From assembly GCA_963739005.1 (NCBI GenBank), contig CAVTYQ010000002.1, positions 682,001-746,000 on the forward strand: DNA of 64,000 nucleotides, read 5' to 3'. Both the position numbers and the translations under genes were made by a program. Numbering within the stretch: position 1 is the first letter of the stretch; each line of letters begins with the position of its first letter. This DNA comes from DASWJZ01 sp963739005 (GTDB lineage: Bacteria > Pseudomonadota > Alphaproteobacteria > Rhizobiales > Afifellaceae). Under the pieces are notes generated by a model, which worked only from the letters and a program-made list of their open reading frames with translations, was not told the origin of the DNA and made no database searches. Below are positions 36,553-44,284 of the stretch, piece after piece.

Positions 36553-37752
36553 TTGTTGTCTGTGTCTGCGAACGATGACGCGCCGCCCATGCTCACGAAA
36601 ATCCGCTTCGAGGCGTTCGGGACCTGCCTCGCGCCCGACCTGACGCTGCTGGAGATATCGGCGCTTCGCATCTGGCTTCTGTCGAGCGTGGAGAATCTCG
36701 CCCGGCTGATCGAATTCGCGGCCGCGCGCGATCTGCTTCCAGCCCTCGAACACTGCCTTTCCCGTTATGCTCTGGTGCCGCCGTTCGGCCGCGGCGGTGA
36801 CGACGAGGCATCGCCCGACGAATACCTTCGGCAGATCCGCGAAGACCACATCGCGCGACGCACCGCGATGCGGCAGCATCTGGTCGCGGCGGTGCGGGCG
36901 CTGAACGCGAAGGATATCGAGCCGCTCCTCCTCAAGGGATGCGCATCGCTTTGGGAGGAGCGCGACCCGTGGCGGCAGATGCGTGACCTCGACATCCTGG
37001 TGAAGCCGGAGCAGGTCGGGGCCGCGCGCCACGCGCTTGCGTCGCTCGGTTTCCGGGAATCGCCTGACGCCGAAGGCCAAAGGTTCGGCCATCACCTTCC
37101 GCCGTTGATCAGGGAAGGAATGCCGGGATGGCTGGAGGTGCATTTCCGCGCCTCGAACAACAAGGCGGAGAAATATGTCGCGACGCGCGATCTCCGGTCA
37201 GTGAGCAGGCAATCGGCGCGGAACGACGCCCGCGCCCGTGTGCTGCCGGCCCCGCAGCATGCAATGCACGGTCTCGTGCACAATCATTTCGGCCATCGCA
37301 GCAGCTCCTTCGGCACGATCAACCTGAAAGGACTGCAGGAGTTTGCCTGGGCGGTCGCCGGCATGAACGCGGCGGACCGGCAATCGCTCAACGAAATGTC
37401 GTTCCGCTCCGCCCGGCTGAGGGCGGCCTTCGAACTGTGGACGTCGGCCGCTGCAAGCTTCTACCGCCTCTCCCTTCCGCCGGGCTGGGCGGCCTCAAGC
37501 GAAGCAAAGGCGCGCGCCGAAGCGGCGCTGCAACGGACGGGCTCCGGTGCGCCGGAGCCCCTGGTCACCACCTTCATCAAGACGGCAAGCCATGCGTTGG
37601 GGGAGCCGGGCTCGGAGGGACTTCCCGGCATTTCATGGGCGGGCCGGCTGCTCGCCCGCTTGAGGGCCGTCCGCGCCGCGGCGCGGGAAGTCGTCGTGCC
37701 GTGGCGCGACCGTGCGAGCCTGCGCAACAAATCGGCGGGAATTCGGCGCTAG
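36553..37752 (+). CDS. Nucleotidyltransferase family protein (PF14907-like)
   Basis: The 399-residue product has the core signature LLLKGCASLWEERDPWRQMRDLDILVKPE (about 115-143), where the D-x-D after R-D is the metal-binding pair of the nucleotidyltransferase superfamily, followed by a conserved H-H-L-P and E-V-H-F segment. This subfamily is often encoded beside PqqD-like and HprK-like proteins, and related genes occur in some lasso-peptide clusters. TTG 36553 is supported by AAGGTG five bases upstream; ATG 36589 is the alternative. It converges on the peptide/glycosyltransferase operon, overlapping its last gene by four bases. Confidence 0.78.
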   Translation: MLSVSANDDAPPMLTKIRFEAFGTCLAPDLTLLEISALRIWLLSSVENLARLIEFAAARDLLPALEHCLSRYALVPPFGRGGDDEASPDEYLRQIREDHIARRTAMRQHLVAAVRALNAKDIEPLLLKGCASLWEERDPWRQMRDLDILVKPEQVGAARHALASLGFRESPDAEGQRFGHHLPPLIREGMPGWLEVHFRASNNKAEKYVATRDLRSVSRQSARNDARARVLPAPQHAMHGLVHNHFGHRSSSFGTINLKGLQEFAWAVAGMNAADRQSLNEMSFRSARLRAAFELWTSAAASFYRLSLPPGWAASSEAKARAEAALQRTGSGAPEPLVTTFIKTASHALGEPGSEGLPGISWAGRLLARLRAVRAAAREVVVPWRDRASLRNKSAGIRR

Positions 37753-38870
37753 CGTTTCGCCCGAGCCGCCGCGACCGCGGCCTTTGCGCGATATGCGTCT
37801 CCATCCGGCGAGCGCGCCGCTGCCGCCATGAACGCATCGTGCGCCTCCGAAAACCGCCGCTGCCGGAACTCGGCCAAGCCGATCAGGGCGTAAGCCCACT
37901 CCCCGAAAACGCGCAGGTCGTAAGCCATGTCCGGATCGATGAACAATTCGGGGTCATCAAGCGGCAGGAGCGACAGAATCGGCAGCGCCTCCGAATATCT
38001 GCCAAGATCGATGAGGGCACGGCCCTTCAGCAGCAGCAGGACCGGATCGCCGCGCCGCAACGCCAGGCCCTCCTCCAGAACATCCGCGGCTCGCGACGCC
38101 TGGCCGGCGTCCAGATAGAGGCGCACGAGCGCTTGAAACGCCGACGCCGCCTCCACGCGGGCACGCACCGTGCCGGTCCGACGGGCGGTCGCAATCGCCG
38201 AGCGCAGCATCGTCTCGGCTTTCTCCGTATCTCCGACGGCGGCGAGCGTCTCGCCGAAATGCCACCGAAGATAGACCCTGTCGGGATTGTCCTCGATTGC
38301 GCGGGAGAGCAACGGCAGGTTGCGCGCATGTTTGTGTGCCTGATCGCCCTCGTAGCCGAGGTGCTGGATCGCGGCTTCGGTCTCTCCGATCAGCAAGTCA
38401 TCGCTCTCGCAGACGCGCTCGACGCTCGGCATGACACGCTCGTGCATGCAGCCTTCGAACCGGATGCGCGGGTCGGAGAGGAAGAGCCGCAGCTCGCGGT
38501 AGGGCGAAAAACCAAGCTTCGGGCGGAACTTGACCTTGAAGCCGGCGTGCCCGGGCGAGGAGACGACATCGCCGAGCGTGGCTCCCGGCGCGGGAGCGAG
38601 CCTCTCATCGGCGTCGATATAGAGGATCCAGTCGCCCGTCGCCGCCTCCAGGGCGCAATTTCGCGGGATGGAAAAGTCGCTGGCCCATTCGCAGCGCAAC
38701 AACCTGGCGCCATAGGACTCGGCAATATCGGGCGTGGCGTCGACCGAGCCTGTGTCGACGATAACGATCTCGTCAACCTGACCACGCAGCGAATCGAGAC
38801 AGCCGCCAAGCATAGCGGCTTCGTTTCGCACAATCAGGGCGGCAGAAACCCGAGAAGAAGCCGCGGTCAA
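37749..38870 (-). CDS. GT2 glycosyltransferase with C-terminal TPR region
   Basis: The 373-residue product begins with a GT-A domain of the GT2 waaE-like type (SAALIVRNEAAMLGGCLDSL, EIVIVDTGSVDATP, ILYIDADERL with the metal-binding DAD). From about residue 225 it has TPR-like helices. The start is TTG 38870, only 15 bases after the stop of the 56-residue peptide gene and in the same frame, so the two are co-transcribed. Its 5' end is part of the tandem duplication at 38775-39493; a decayed copy lies upstream near 39140-39240. Confidence 0.87.
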   Translation of the reverse strand: MTAASSRVSAALIVRNEAAMLGGCLDSLRGQVDEIVIVDTGSVDATPDIAESYGARLLRCEWASDFSIPRNCALEAATGDWILYIDADERLAPAPGATLGDVVSSPGHAGFKVKFRPKLGFSPYRELRLFLSDPRIRFEGCMHERVMPSVERVCESDDLLIGETEAAIQHLGYEGDQAHKHARNLPLLSRAIEDNPDRVYLRWHFGETLAAVGDTEKAETMLRSAIATARRTGTVRARVEAASAFQALVRLYLDAGQASRAADVLEEGLALRRGDPVLLLLKGRALIDLGRYSEALPILSLLPLDDPELFIDPDMAYDLRVFGEWAYALIGLAEFRQRRFSEAHDAFMAAAARSPDGDAYRAKAAVAAARAKR

Positions 38871-39128
38871 ACCAAGGAATCTTAGCTAGGAGGCGCCCGC
38901 TTGCTCGGCCATCGCCGAGGATATCGCGAAACGCCCATCCATCGGAAAGGACGCCACGACCGGCGCTACGAAGCTTCCGATCAGAAGCGCCTTGATGGCT
39001 TTGCGGCGGGACACCGGAACTTTGCGAAGAACGCTGTCGATGCGATCCTGGGCCACGTTGGCTCCTCTCCGTGGAATCCCGTCATAGTACCTTTGGCGCG
39101 CCACCTATCGCAAGTGCCAGACCGCCTG
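38775..39128. repeat. Tandem duplication, copy A
   Basis: This segment aligns with 39140-39493 at an offset of 365-366 bases (about 88% identity across the peptide gene). It contains, in minus-strand order, a short remnant of the 3' end of the HprK-like gene (encoding QAVWHLR and then a stop, near 39100-39127), the first 56-residue peptide gene, and the functional 5' end of the GT2-TPR gene. Confidence 0.85.
38886..39056 (-). CDS. 56-residue candidate precursor peptide 1
   Basis: Starts with GTG 39056, six bases after GAGAGGAG, and ends 15 bases before the GT2-TPR gene. The product has a charged N-terminal third (MAQDRIDSVLRKVPV), a twin-arginine-like SRRKAIK, a hydrophobic stretch ALLIGSFVAPVVASF, and a tail PMDGRFAISSAMAEQAGAS ending in Ser. 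It differs from peptide 2 at only five positions, all conservative, although about 20 bases differ. Candidate roles: leader-bearing substrate of the adjacent PqqD-like and HprK-like proteins, or a Tat-exported small protein. No family is recognised. Confidence 0.75.
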   Translation of the reverse strand: MAQDRIDSVLRKVPVSRRKAIKALLIGSFVAPVVASFPMDGRFAISSAMAEQAGAS

Positions 39129-39139
39129 CGCTGTGCATA

Positions 39140-39493
39140 AACCTGACCACAAAGCGAATCGAGAGAAGCCGCCAAGCACGGCGGCTTCGTTCATACAATC
39201 AGGGCGGCAGAAACGCGAGCAGAAGCCGCGGCCAAAGCCGAGGAATCTTAGCTAGGAGGCGCCCGCCTGCTGGGCCATCGCCGAGCTTATCGCGAAGCGT
39301 CCATCCATCGGAAAAGACGCTACGACCGGCACTACGAAGCTGCCGATCAAAAGCACCTTGACGGCTTTGCGACGCGACACGGGAACTTTGCGGAGAAGGC
39401 TGTCGATACGGTCCTGGGCCAAGTTGGTCCCCCTCGGTGAATCATCTGATATTACCTTTGACGCGCCACTCTTCGCAAGTGCCAGAGCGCCTG
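39140..39493. repeat. Tandem duplication, copy B
   Basis: This segment is the partner of 38775-39128. In minus-strand order it contains the true 3' end of the HprK-like gene (QALWHLRRVARQR and its stop), the second 56-residue peptide gene, and a decayed 5' end of the GT2-TPR gene (encoding SARVSAALIV, then TGA, with one base lost relative to the functional copy). The layout shows that an original order hprK-peptide-GT2 was duplicated in tandem, leaving remnants of both flanking genes in the middle. Confidence 0.85.
39252..39422 (-). CDS. 56-residue candidate precursor peptide 2
   Basis: Starts with TTG 39422, five bases after GAGGGGGA, 29 bases after the HprK-like stop. Same length and layout as peptide 1: MAQDRIDSLLRKVPV, SRRKAVK, hydrophobic VLLIGSFVVPVVASF and a tail PMDGRFAISSAMAQQAGAS. 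Changes against peptide 1 are V9L, I21V, A23V, A31V and E51Q. A longer frame to 39773 exists but would run antisense-like through the HprK-like gene, so the TTG with its strong ribosome binding site is chosen. Both copies keep an AxA site before the last six residues and a C-terminal Ser. Confidence 0.75.
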   Translation of the reverse strand: MAQDRIDSLLRKVPVSRRKAVKVLLIGSFVVPVVASFPMDGRFAISSAMAQQAGAS

Positions 39494-40282
39494 GTCCAGG
39501 TTTCCAAGCTGAAGCCGCCAACACGCTGCCTGGAGAACAAGCATCCGCAGGCGAGCGGCAGCCCTGCCGCGAAGGGTTGGCGGCATGAAGGCGGTTTCCA
39601 GCAGGCGAGCGAAGGCTTCTTCGCGAGAGAGCGGCGACAGAAGCGACGAGCCGCCGAAGTTGGGCTCGACGAAGACAAGATGCTGGATCGGGCGCTCGGT
39701 GATCTCCCATCGTGCTCCGCAAAGCGAAGGCAGGCACGCGAAAATTCGGTTCCCCATCCAGTCGGTTATCCACGGCGACGAGCGTATTGCAGCCGACAAC
39801 GAGGGGACGACCGCCAGCGAGCTTTCCTTGACGTGCAGCCGTCGGGGCCGGGGGATCGCGCCGTCCGCCGTGATGAGAGCGTGCTCGTCGCCCTCCACGC
39901 AGACGCGCTCCTCGACCAGCTTCAGCATGAGGGTCGTCTTGCCGAAGCCCTTGTCGCCGAGAAAGGCAAACCGGCGCCCGCCGATCGTTGCAATCGCGGC
40001 ATGAATCATGGGCGCGTCATGCGCGTCCTTGATCATCCAAGCGGCAAGCAGGCGGAAGGCGCCGTTCAGAATGGCGTCGGGCGAGCCTTCCACCGAGTCA
40101 CGACCTGGCGGCTCGATCCGATAGAACTTCCCGATTGGCTCTACCACGAGATCGACCGACGGACGTTCGCCGGCGGGCATCAGCGGATCGGCGCCTAGAA
40201 ACGAAAGCGTCGCGAAGACTTCATCGCTGCCCGTGTGAAGCCGAAGCTCACGCGAGAGTGTGCGGATAACTACGCTGTGCAA
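39452..40282 (-). CDS. HprK-like (HPr kinase-related) kinase
   Basis: The 276-residue product has an HprK/PEPCK-type P-loop, FLGDKGFGKTTLMLKL (Walker A GDKGFGKT at about 109-116), followed by VCVEGDEHALITADG, which corresponds to the strand carrying catalytic Asp residues in such kinases. The N-terminal about 100 residues are unlike the HprK N-domain, and no HPr or PTS gene is nearby. HprK homologues of this type occur with PqqD-like proteins, and in lasso-peptide clusters one phosphorylates the precursor's C-terminal Ser. The start is TTG 40282, overlapping the PqqD-like gene by 13 bases. Confidence 0.8.
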   Translation of the reverse strand: MHSVVIRTLSRELRLHTGSDEVFATLSFLGADPLMPAGERPSVDLVVEPIGKFYRIEPPGRDSVEGSPDAILNGAFRLLAAWMIKDAHDAPMIHAAIATIGGRRFAFLGDKGFGKTTLMLKLVEERVCVEGDEHALITADGAIPRPRRLHVKESSLAVVPSLSAAIRSSPWITDWMGNRIFACLPSLCGARWEITERPIQHLVFVEPNFGGSSLLSPLSREEAFARLLETAFMPPTLRGRAAARLRMLVLQAACWRLQLGNLDQALWHLRRVARQR

Positions 40283-40551
40283 GGCAGAATGAGGCCTTCG
40301 GCAACGAGGCTGGACACCGACGATTTCAGGTCTTCTTCCGGCGCGGCATCGAGTTCGTAGGCGGCTTGGAGAATTGCCGCGATCTCCTGCAAGGTGTGCT
40401 CGCCGTCACAGAGCTCCAGAATGGCCGCCGCGGTGTTGTTGAGGAAATGCACCCGATCCCGATCGGGCTGATAGATCACATAGCCGTCGGGGACCTGGTT
40501 GATCTCCAAGTCCGCAATCTTCTTGAACCGCTCCGTCATATTGAGATTCAA
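40270..40551 (-). CDS. PqqD-family peptide-recognition protein
   Basis: The 93-residue product matches the PqqD/RRE fold: DGYVIYQPDRDRVHFLNNTAAAILELCDG, then a helix-turn region TLQEIAAILQAAYEL and a C-terminal helix. PqqD-type domains bind leader peptides and present them to modifying enzymes. The start is TTG 40551, overlapping the GT4 stop as TTGA, with GGGGGAG upstream; ATG 40539 is the alternative. No pqqA, pqqB, pqqC or pqqE lies in the window, so PQQ synthesis is not implied. Confidence 0.85.
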   Translation of the reverse strand: MNLNMTERFKKIADLEINQVPDGYVIYQPDRDRVHFLNNTAAAILELCDGEHTLQEIAAILQAAYELDAAPEEDLKSSVSSLVAEGLILPCTA

Positions 40552-41816
40552 GGCATGTCTCCCCCGTGCACGGCCTGGCCAGCCGCAAAACCCCTAGCAA
40601 AAGACGCCCTGAGCGTCGACAGCACCATCGACCGCGAACGGTGCGCCTCAACGAACGCCTTGGCGGCTTCAGCACGCCTCCCCGCTTCCGCCGGATTGCG
40701 CGATATGTCGAGGCAAGCCTCGACTATGGCGCCGGGCGTGTCGGCGATCCAGATCTCGCGTCCGTCCGTCAAGCCCGAGTTCTCCGCGCCGATCGAAGTC
40801 GCCACGACCGGCACGCAGTGCGCGGCGGCCTCCAGAAGCTTGATCCGCGAGCCCCCGCCCGCGCGCACGGGCACCAGGGCGACGGTCGAGCGCGCATAGA
40901 CCGGCGACAGGTCGCGCACATCGTCAAGCACATCCACGCCGAGCCGCGCCGCGAGAACCGACAACCTCGGTGGCGGAGTCCCTCCGACCATCGTCATCGA
41001 AACGGGCTCGCCGAGGCGATCCCTGAGCGCGGGAAGAACCGCCTCAAGTACCCAGAGCGCCGCATCGAGATTGGGAAAATACCCAAATCCGCCGACGAAG
41101 AGCAGCGCGCATCCGGAGGGGTCGCGGACCGTCTTTGGCGGAATCGCGACCGCGTTCGGCACGACGATCGGAGGAACGACACGGTAGCGCACGGCCAACG
41201 CTTCCCGCTCGGATCGCGTCGAGACGAACGCGCCATCCGCGCTCGGCAGCCAGCGTGCGATCAGCCGATCGAGGGCAACAGCCTCTGCCTCAAGCCATTT
41301 GCCGGCGAACTCATCGCCGCGGAGCACGTGAAGTTTCGCGATCCGCCGCTGCGTCTCGACATCGTCCTCGTCGAGGTCGACCGATACCGGCGGTCGCTGC
41401 TTCTCAGGCCAGACATCGATCGCCGGAAGCAGATACGAGCGCGCGATGTGGACCAGATCGAACCGGCGTGCGGCTACGAAGTCTCGGAGGTCCTGCAGGA
41501 CCGGAACGGAGAGGTGCGCCGTGAGCGACGGACGCCCGTAGCGCGCGAATGCGTCGAGCCGCGCCTCCTGATCGGAAAGGCTGCGCAAGATCGCGAACTG
41601 CGTGTCGGCACGCTGCGAAAGAAACCGCGGGCGGATATCCAGACGCCGGCAAAGCGCGTTTGTCGAGCCGCGCATGCCGAATATCGGCACGACGACAAGC
41701 TCGACTTCGCCGAGGCGGCAGAGCGCTTCCAGGAAGATGCCGATGCGCATCGCCAGACCGTTGCCGGCGTCGCTCGGCAATGTCGGCGCGACGAGGAGCG
41801 ATCTCATTGCCAGCAA
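40548..41816 (-). CDS. Glycosyltransferase family 4-like protein
   Basis: The 422-residue product has the GT-B two-domain layout: an N-terminal Rossmann half (SLLVAPTLPSDAGNGLAMRI) and a C-terminal half with LLFVGGFGYFPNLDAALW, VGGTPPP and GGGSRIKLLEAAAHCVPVVAT, a donor-binding region in which a Lys-x-x-Glu replaces the usual first part of the E-x7-E motif. It probably adds a sugar from an NDP or GDP donor. The start is TTG 41816, 13 bases after the GT71-like stop, with GAGGG upstream. It ends inside the PqqD-like start, linking the glycosyltransferase genes and the peptide system in one operon. Confidence 0.87.
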   Translation of the reverse strand: MLAMRSLLVAPTLPSDAGNGLAMRIGIFLEALCRLGEVELVVVPIFGMRGSTNALCRRLDIRPRFLSQRADTQFAILRSLSDQEARLDAFARYGRPSLTAHLSVPVLQDLRDFVAARRFDLVHIARSYLLPAIDVWPEKQRPPVSVDLDEDDVETQRRIAKLHVLRGDEFAGKWLEAEAVALDRLIARWLPSADGAFVSTRSEREALAVRYRVVPPIVVPNAVAIPPKTVRDPSGCALLFVGGFGYFPNLDAALWVLEAVLPALRDRLGEPVSMTMVGGTPPPRLSVLAARLGVDVLDDVRDLSPVYARSTVALVPVRAGGGSRIKLLEAAAHCVPVVATSIGAENSGLTDGREIWIADTPGAIVEACLDISRNPAEAGRRAEAAKAFVEAHRSRSMVLSTLRASFARGFAAGQAVHGGDMP

Positions 41817-41829
41817 CGCGTGTTCGCCC

Positions 41830-43362
41830 TCAGGGGCGAACGTAGTAACGTCGATCCGAGAGCAGCTCGACTGGCGAACGGTGTTTCTGGCGCGGCGGAA
41901 GGCCGGCCGTGGAGCGCTTCAGCTCCGCTGCAACTTCACGGATGCCGGCCCGCGTGGCGTCATCCATAGCGCGATCGGCCGCGGCATAATCCGCAACCTC
42001 GTCCGCGAGGCGCCGGTCGACCTTGCAGAGCGCCGTGAAGGTGATGCGCAGCTCGTCGGCGACGCCTTCCGTCCAGCTGCCGTCCGCGAGCACCGCCTCG
42101 ATCAGGTCACGTACGAACGCGAAGTCACGGAGCGCGACGCTGCCTCCGCCGCGCGCCCTGTCGGCACAGGTCAGGACCATTGCCGCGTCCGGGTTTTTCG
42201 ACTCCATCCAGCTGTCGTCGTCCCGTTGGCGCAGCTCGTAGCGGACGCCACGGCGATCCAGGATCCGTAGGACAAAGCGTCCAGGTTCCAGTTCCGCGAC
42301 GGTCCAGGTTTCGCGGTCGTAGTCGCGGCCGCGGCCGATCTGGTGGCCTGGAAGCAGCTCCAGTTCCCGATCCTCCTCGCCCGGGCATGTGGCAAGAAGC
42401 GACCGGTTTTCCATCAGCTGCTCCATTCGTCGCGCGGCGAGAGAGCGGACGGGCGGCTCGAAGATGCGCCCGTTCCAGATGCGACGGAGCTCGGTGAGCG
42501 CCTCCTCGCAGGCCGCCTCGTGTACGAATGCGTCGGGCCGGCTTTGCTCGCCGCCGTATCGCCACTTCGCGTTACTTCGATGCTGAAAGACAACGTTTCC
42601 GTCGAAGTCGCGTTGGTAGGTGACGTACCTGTCGGCGAGGGGCCGGTGTGGCACGAGACGAAAGTCCGATCCGGTCGCGACCCAGGCGACAAGAAACGTA
42701 TCCTTGTCGCCGTAGATCAGCTTGTAATAGCGCTCCGCATCCTCGTTCAGACGGAGGGCCACTTTGAGCGCCGCGCCGTGGCGCGTCTTGTCGAGGAGAA
42801 TCTGGCCGGTTTCGAAAGATGCCCGCCGCGTCGCCTGCAGGCCGAATTCGTCCCACACCGGGTTGTCCGCCGCGATGTCCAGGACATCCGGCCAGAAGAC
42901 GGCGCCGGCTTTCGTGAATTCGGGGCGCTCGAACAAGAATGTCGGGTCGGTCACCGGCACGTTGTCCGCATCGAGCAGCAGGACTTCACGGAATGGCGAC
43001 ATGATCAGCGCGTAGGGCTTCAGCTGCCAGCCGTCCGCAATCCTCGCCGGAAAGCGCGGCAGGACGGCGAATGCGTCGACGACCTTCGCGCCCAAGCCCT
43101 CCAGCATATCCCGCATGCCGCTCGACATCTCGCTTGCGCCGAGATGCCAGACCTCGATCGGAAGCGCGCAATTCAGGACCTTGCGGAGCATCCAGACGAG
43201 CACCCAGGCATTCGTGAAGAGCTGCACTCCGCCGGCACAGATCACGATGCCGCGCCCGGAATATTCGCGGCGCGGCAGATCCGGAATCTCCGCCAGCATT
43301 CGTGCCGTCGCTTCGCGGCGGTCGCTCTCGGCGTCTTTCATTCCCGCGCGCTCGCCGCTCAT
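41830..43362 (-). CDS. MNN1-type mannosyltransferase-like protein (GT71)
   Basis: The 510-residue product carries, at about 35-190, the pattern of the yeast alpha-mannosyltransferase family GT71: RGIVICAGGVQLFTNAWV, LPIEVWHLG, WQLKPYALIMSPFREVLLLDADNVPVTDPTFLFE (with the DxD metal site in DAD) and GAVFWPDVLD. From about 320 it has a second region of unknown function. It begins with ATGA overlapping the GT62-like stop. In yeasts these enzymes act in the Golgi on mannoproteins; here the protein has no signal or membrane anchor and is probably cytoplasmic. Confidence 0.82.
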   Translation of the reverse strand: MSGERAGMKDAESDRREATARMLAEIPDLPRREYSGRGIVICAGGVQLFTNAWVLVWMLRKVLNCALPIEVWHLGASEMSSGMRDMLEGLGAKVVDAFAVLPRFPARIADGWQLKPYALIMSPFREVLLLDADNVPVTDPTFLFERPEFTKAGAVFWPDVLDIAADNPVWDEFGLQATRRASFETGQILLDKTRHGAALKVALRLNEDAERYYKLIYGDKDTFLVAWVATGSDFRLVPHRPLADRYVTYQRDFDGNVVFQHRSNAKWRYGGEQSRPDAFVHEAACEEALTELRRIWNGRIFEPPVRSLAARRMEQLMENRSLLATCPGEEDRELELLPGHQIGRGRDYDRETWTVAELEPGRFVLRILDRRGVRYELRQRDDDSWMESKNPDAAMVLTCADRARGGGSVALRDFAFVRDLIEAVLADGSWTEGVADELRITFTALCKVDRRLADEVADYAAADRAMDDATRAGIREVAAELKRSTAGLPPRQKHRSPVELLSDRRYYVRP

Positions 43363-44144
43363 TCCCGGTGCAGCACTTCGTAGTCCGGAAGGCCCCAGCA
43401 TTGAACGCCCATGTCGTGCGCCATCATGCCGAGTCCCTCGGTCTCGATCTCGCCTTTGCCCCAGACGGGATGGCTGTCTCGAACGCGCGGATTTGCCAAC
43501 CCGTAAGGAAACGGCGGAAAGATCAGCCCATCGCGGTGGAGGTCGGCGCGCACGAGCAGCACCGTTCCACCGACGGAGTCGAGCCGCGCAGGGCCATCGG
43601 AACCGCGCAAATCGCTGAGATGGAGGCGACCCTTATCGCGCCAAGCGTTCAGGTCGAAGCTGCGTCCCCCATACTGACGCACGCAATTGGGATGAAGAAT
43701 ATCTCTCTCCTCCGCGAGCAGCGTTTCGATAAGATCGGGAGGGTAGTCTATGACATCGACGTCAAGCCACAGAACCCAGCTCTCGTTTTCGAGCGCCCGC
43801 ATGAGCAGGTGATTGCGGCTTCGAGCCAGGACGGCGCGACGCTGCAGCTGATAGGCAGGCGCCCAGCGCGACACGCCGGCCGGCATCCGAAAGCCAAAGT
43901 CGCGCTTCCAGAACGAGACCCGGCTGAACCGCGGTTCCAGACGCTCCCTCAAGCGCCCAAGCAGATCGAACGTACCGTCGGCGCTGTCGCTCTCGAGAAT
44001 GCCGAGAGACAGCGATTGCCGCGGATATGTGAGGCGCTCAAAACCGGCGATGTAAGTCGCAAGGTGGGGCTCGGCATCCTTGACCGGCGTCAACACGAGA
44101 ACCGAAGGCTCGGCTCTGCCCGCTCTCGGCACCGTCTCCTCCAT
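43359..44144 (-). CDS. ANP1/VAN1/MNN9-like glycosyltransferase (GT62)
   Basis: The 261-residue product matches the fungal Anp1 family pattern: VLVLTPVKDAEPHLATYIAGF, LGILESDSADGTFDLL, ARSRNHLLMRALENESWVLWLDVDVIDYPPDLIETLL (DxD in DVD), and HPNCV with SFDLNAW. In fungi this family builds the mannan backbone. There is no transmembrane anchor. ATG 44144 is chosen; GTG 44159 is also possible and neither has a clear ribosome binding site. It lies between the GT90-like and GT71-like genes. Confidence 0.82.
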   Translation of the reverse strand: MEETVPRAGRAEPSVLVLTPVKDAEPHLATYIAGFERLTYPRQSLSLGILESDSADGTFDLLGRLRERLEPRFSRVSFWKRDFGFRMPAGVSRWAPAYQLQRRAVLARSRNHLLMRALENESWVLWLDVDVIDYPPDLIETLLAEERDILHPNCVRQYGGRSFDLNAWRDKGRLHLSDLRGSDGPARLDSVGGTVLLVRADLHRDGLIFPPFPYGLANPRVRDSHPVWGKGEIETEGLGMMAHDMGVQCWGLPDYEVLHRE

Positions 44145-44284
44145 GTTGGCGGGCTTCACAATCCGGCGGCGAGCCGCTCGCGTCGGCCGGGACGCGGCTC
44201 ACGATGCGGTCGCCCGCGGAGAGTGTCAATCGCAGCGAATTCCGCCCGCTTCGGTGCCGTCTCCAACGCCAAGGTGCATCGGAC

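Noticed and set aside
38981..39175. 64-residue open frame between the two peptide genes
   Set aside because: It is the frame-shifted remnant of the GT2 5' end joined to the HprK 3' remnant created by the tandem duplication.
39252..39773. 173-residue protein ending in the second peptide sequence
   Set aside because: The N-terminal two thirds run through the HprK-like coding region on the same strand in another frame and have shadow-like composition; a TTG with a strong ribosome binding site at 39422 gives the same 56-residue product as the paralogue.
40270..40551. PQQ biosynthesis locus
   Set aside because: Only a PqqD-like protein is present; no pqqA, pqqB, pqqC or pqqE.
36553..41816. Standard lasso-peptide cluster
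   Set aside because: No asparagine synthetase-like cyclase and no transglutaminase-like B2 protease is present, and the peptides lack an identifiable core with a ring-forming Asp or Glu at the expected distance.
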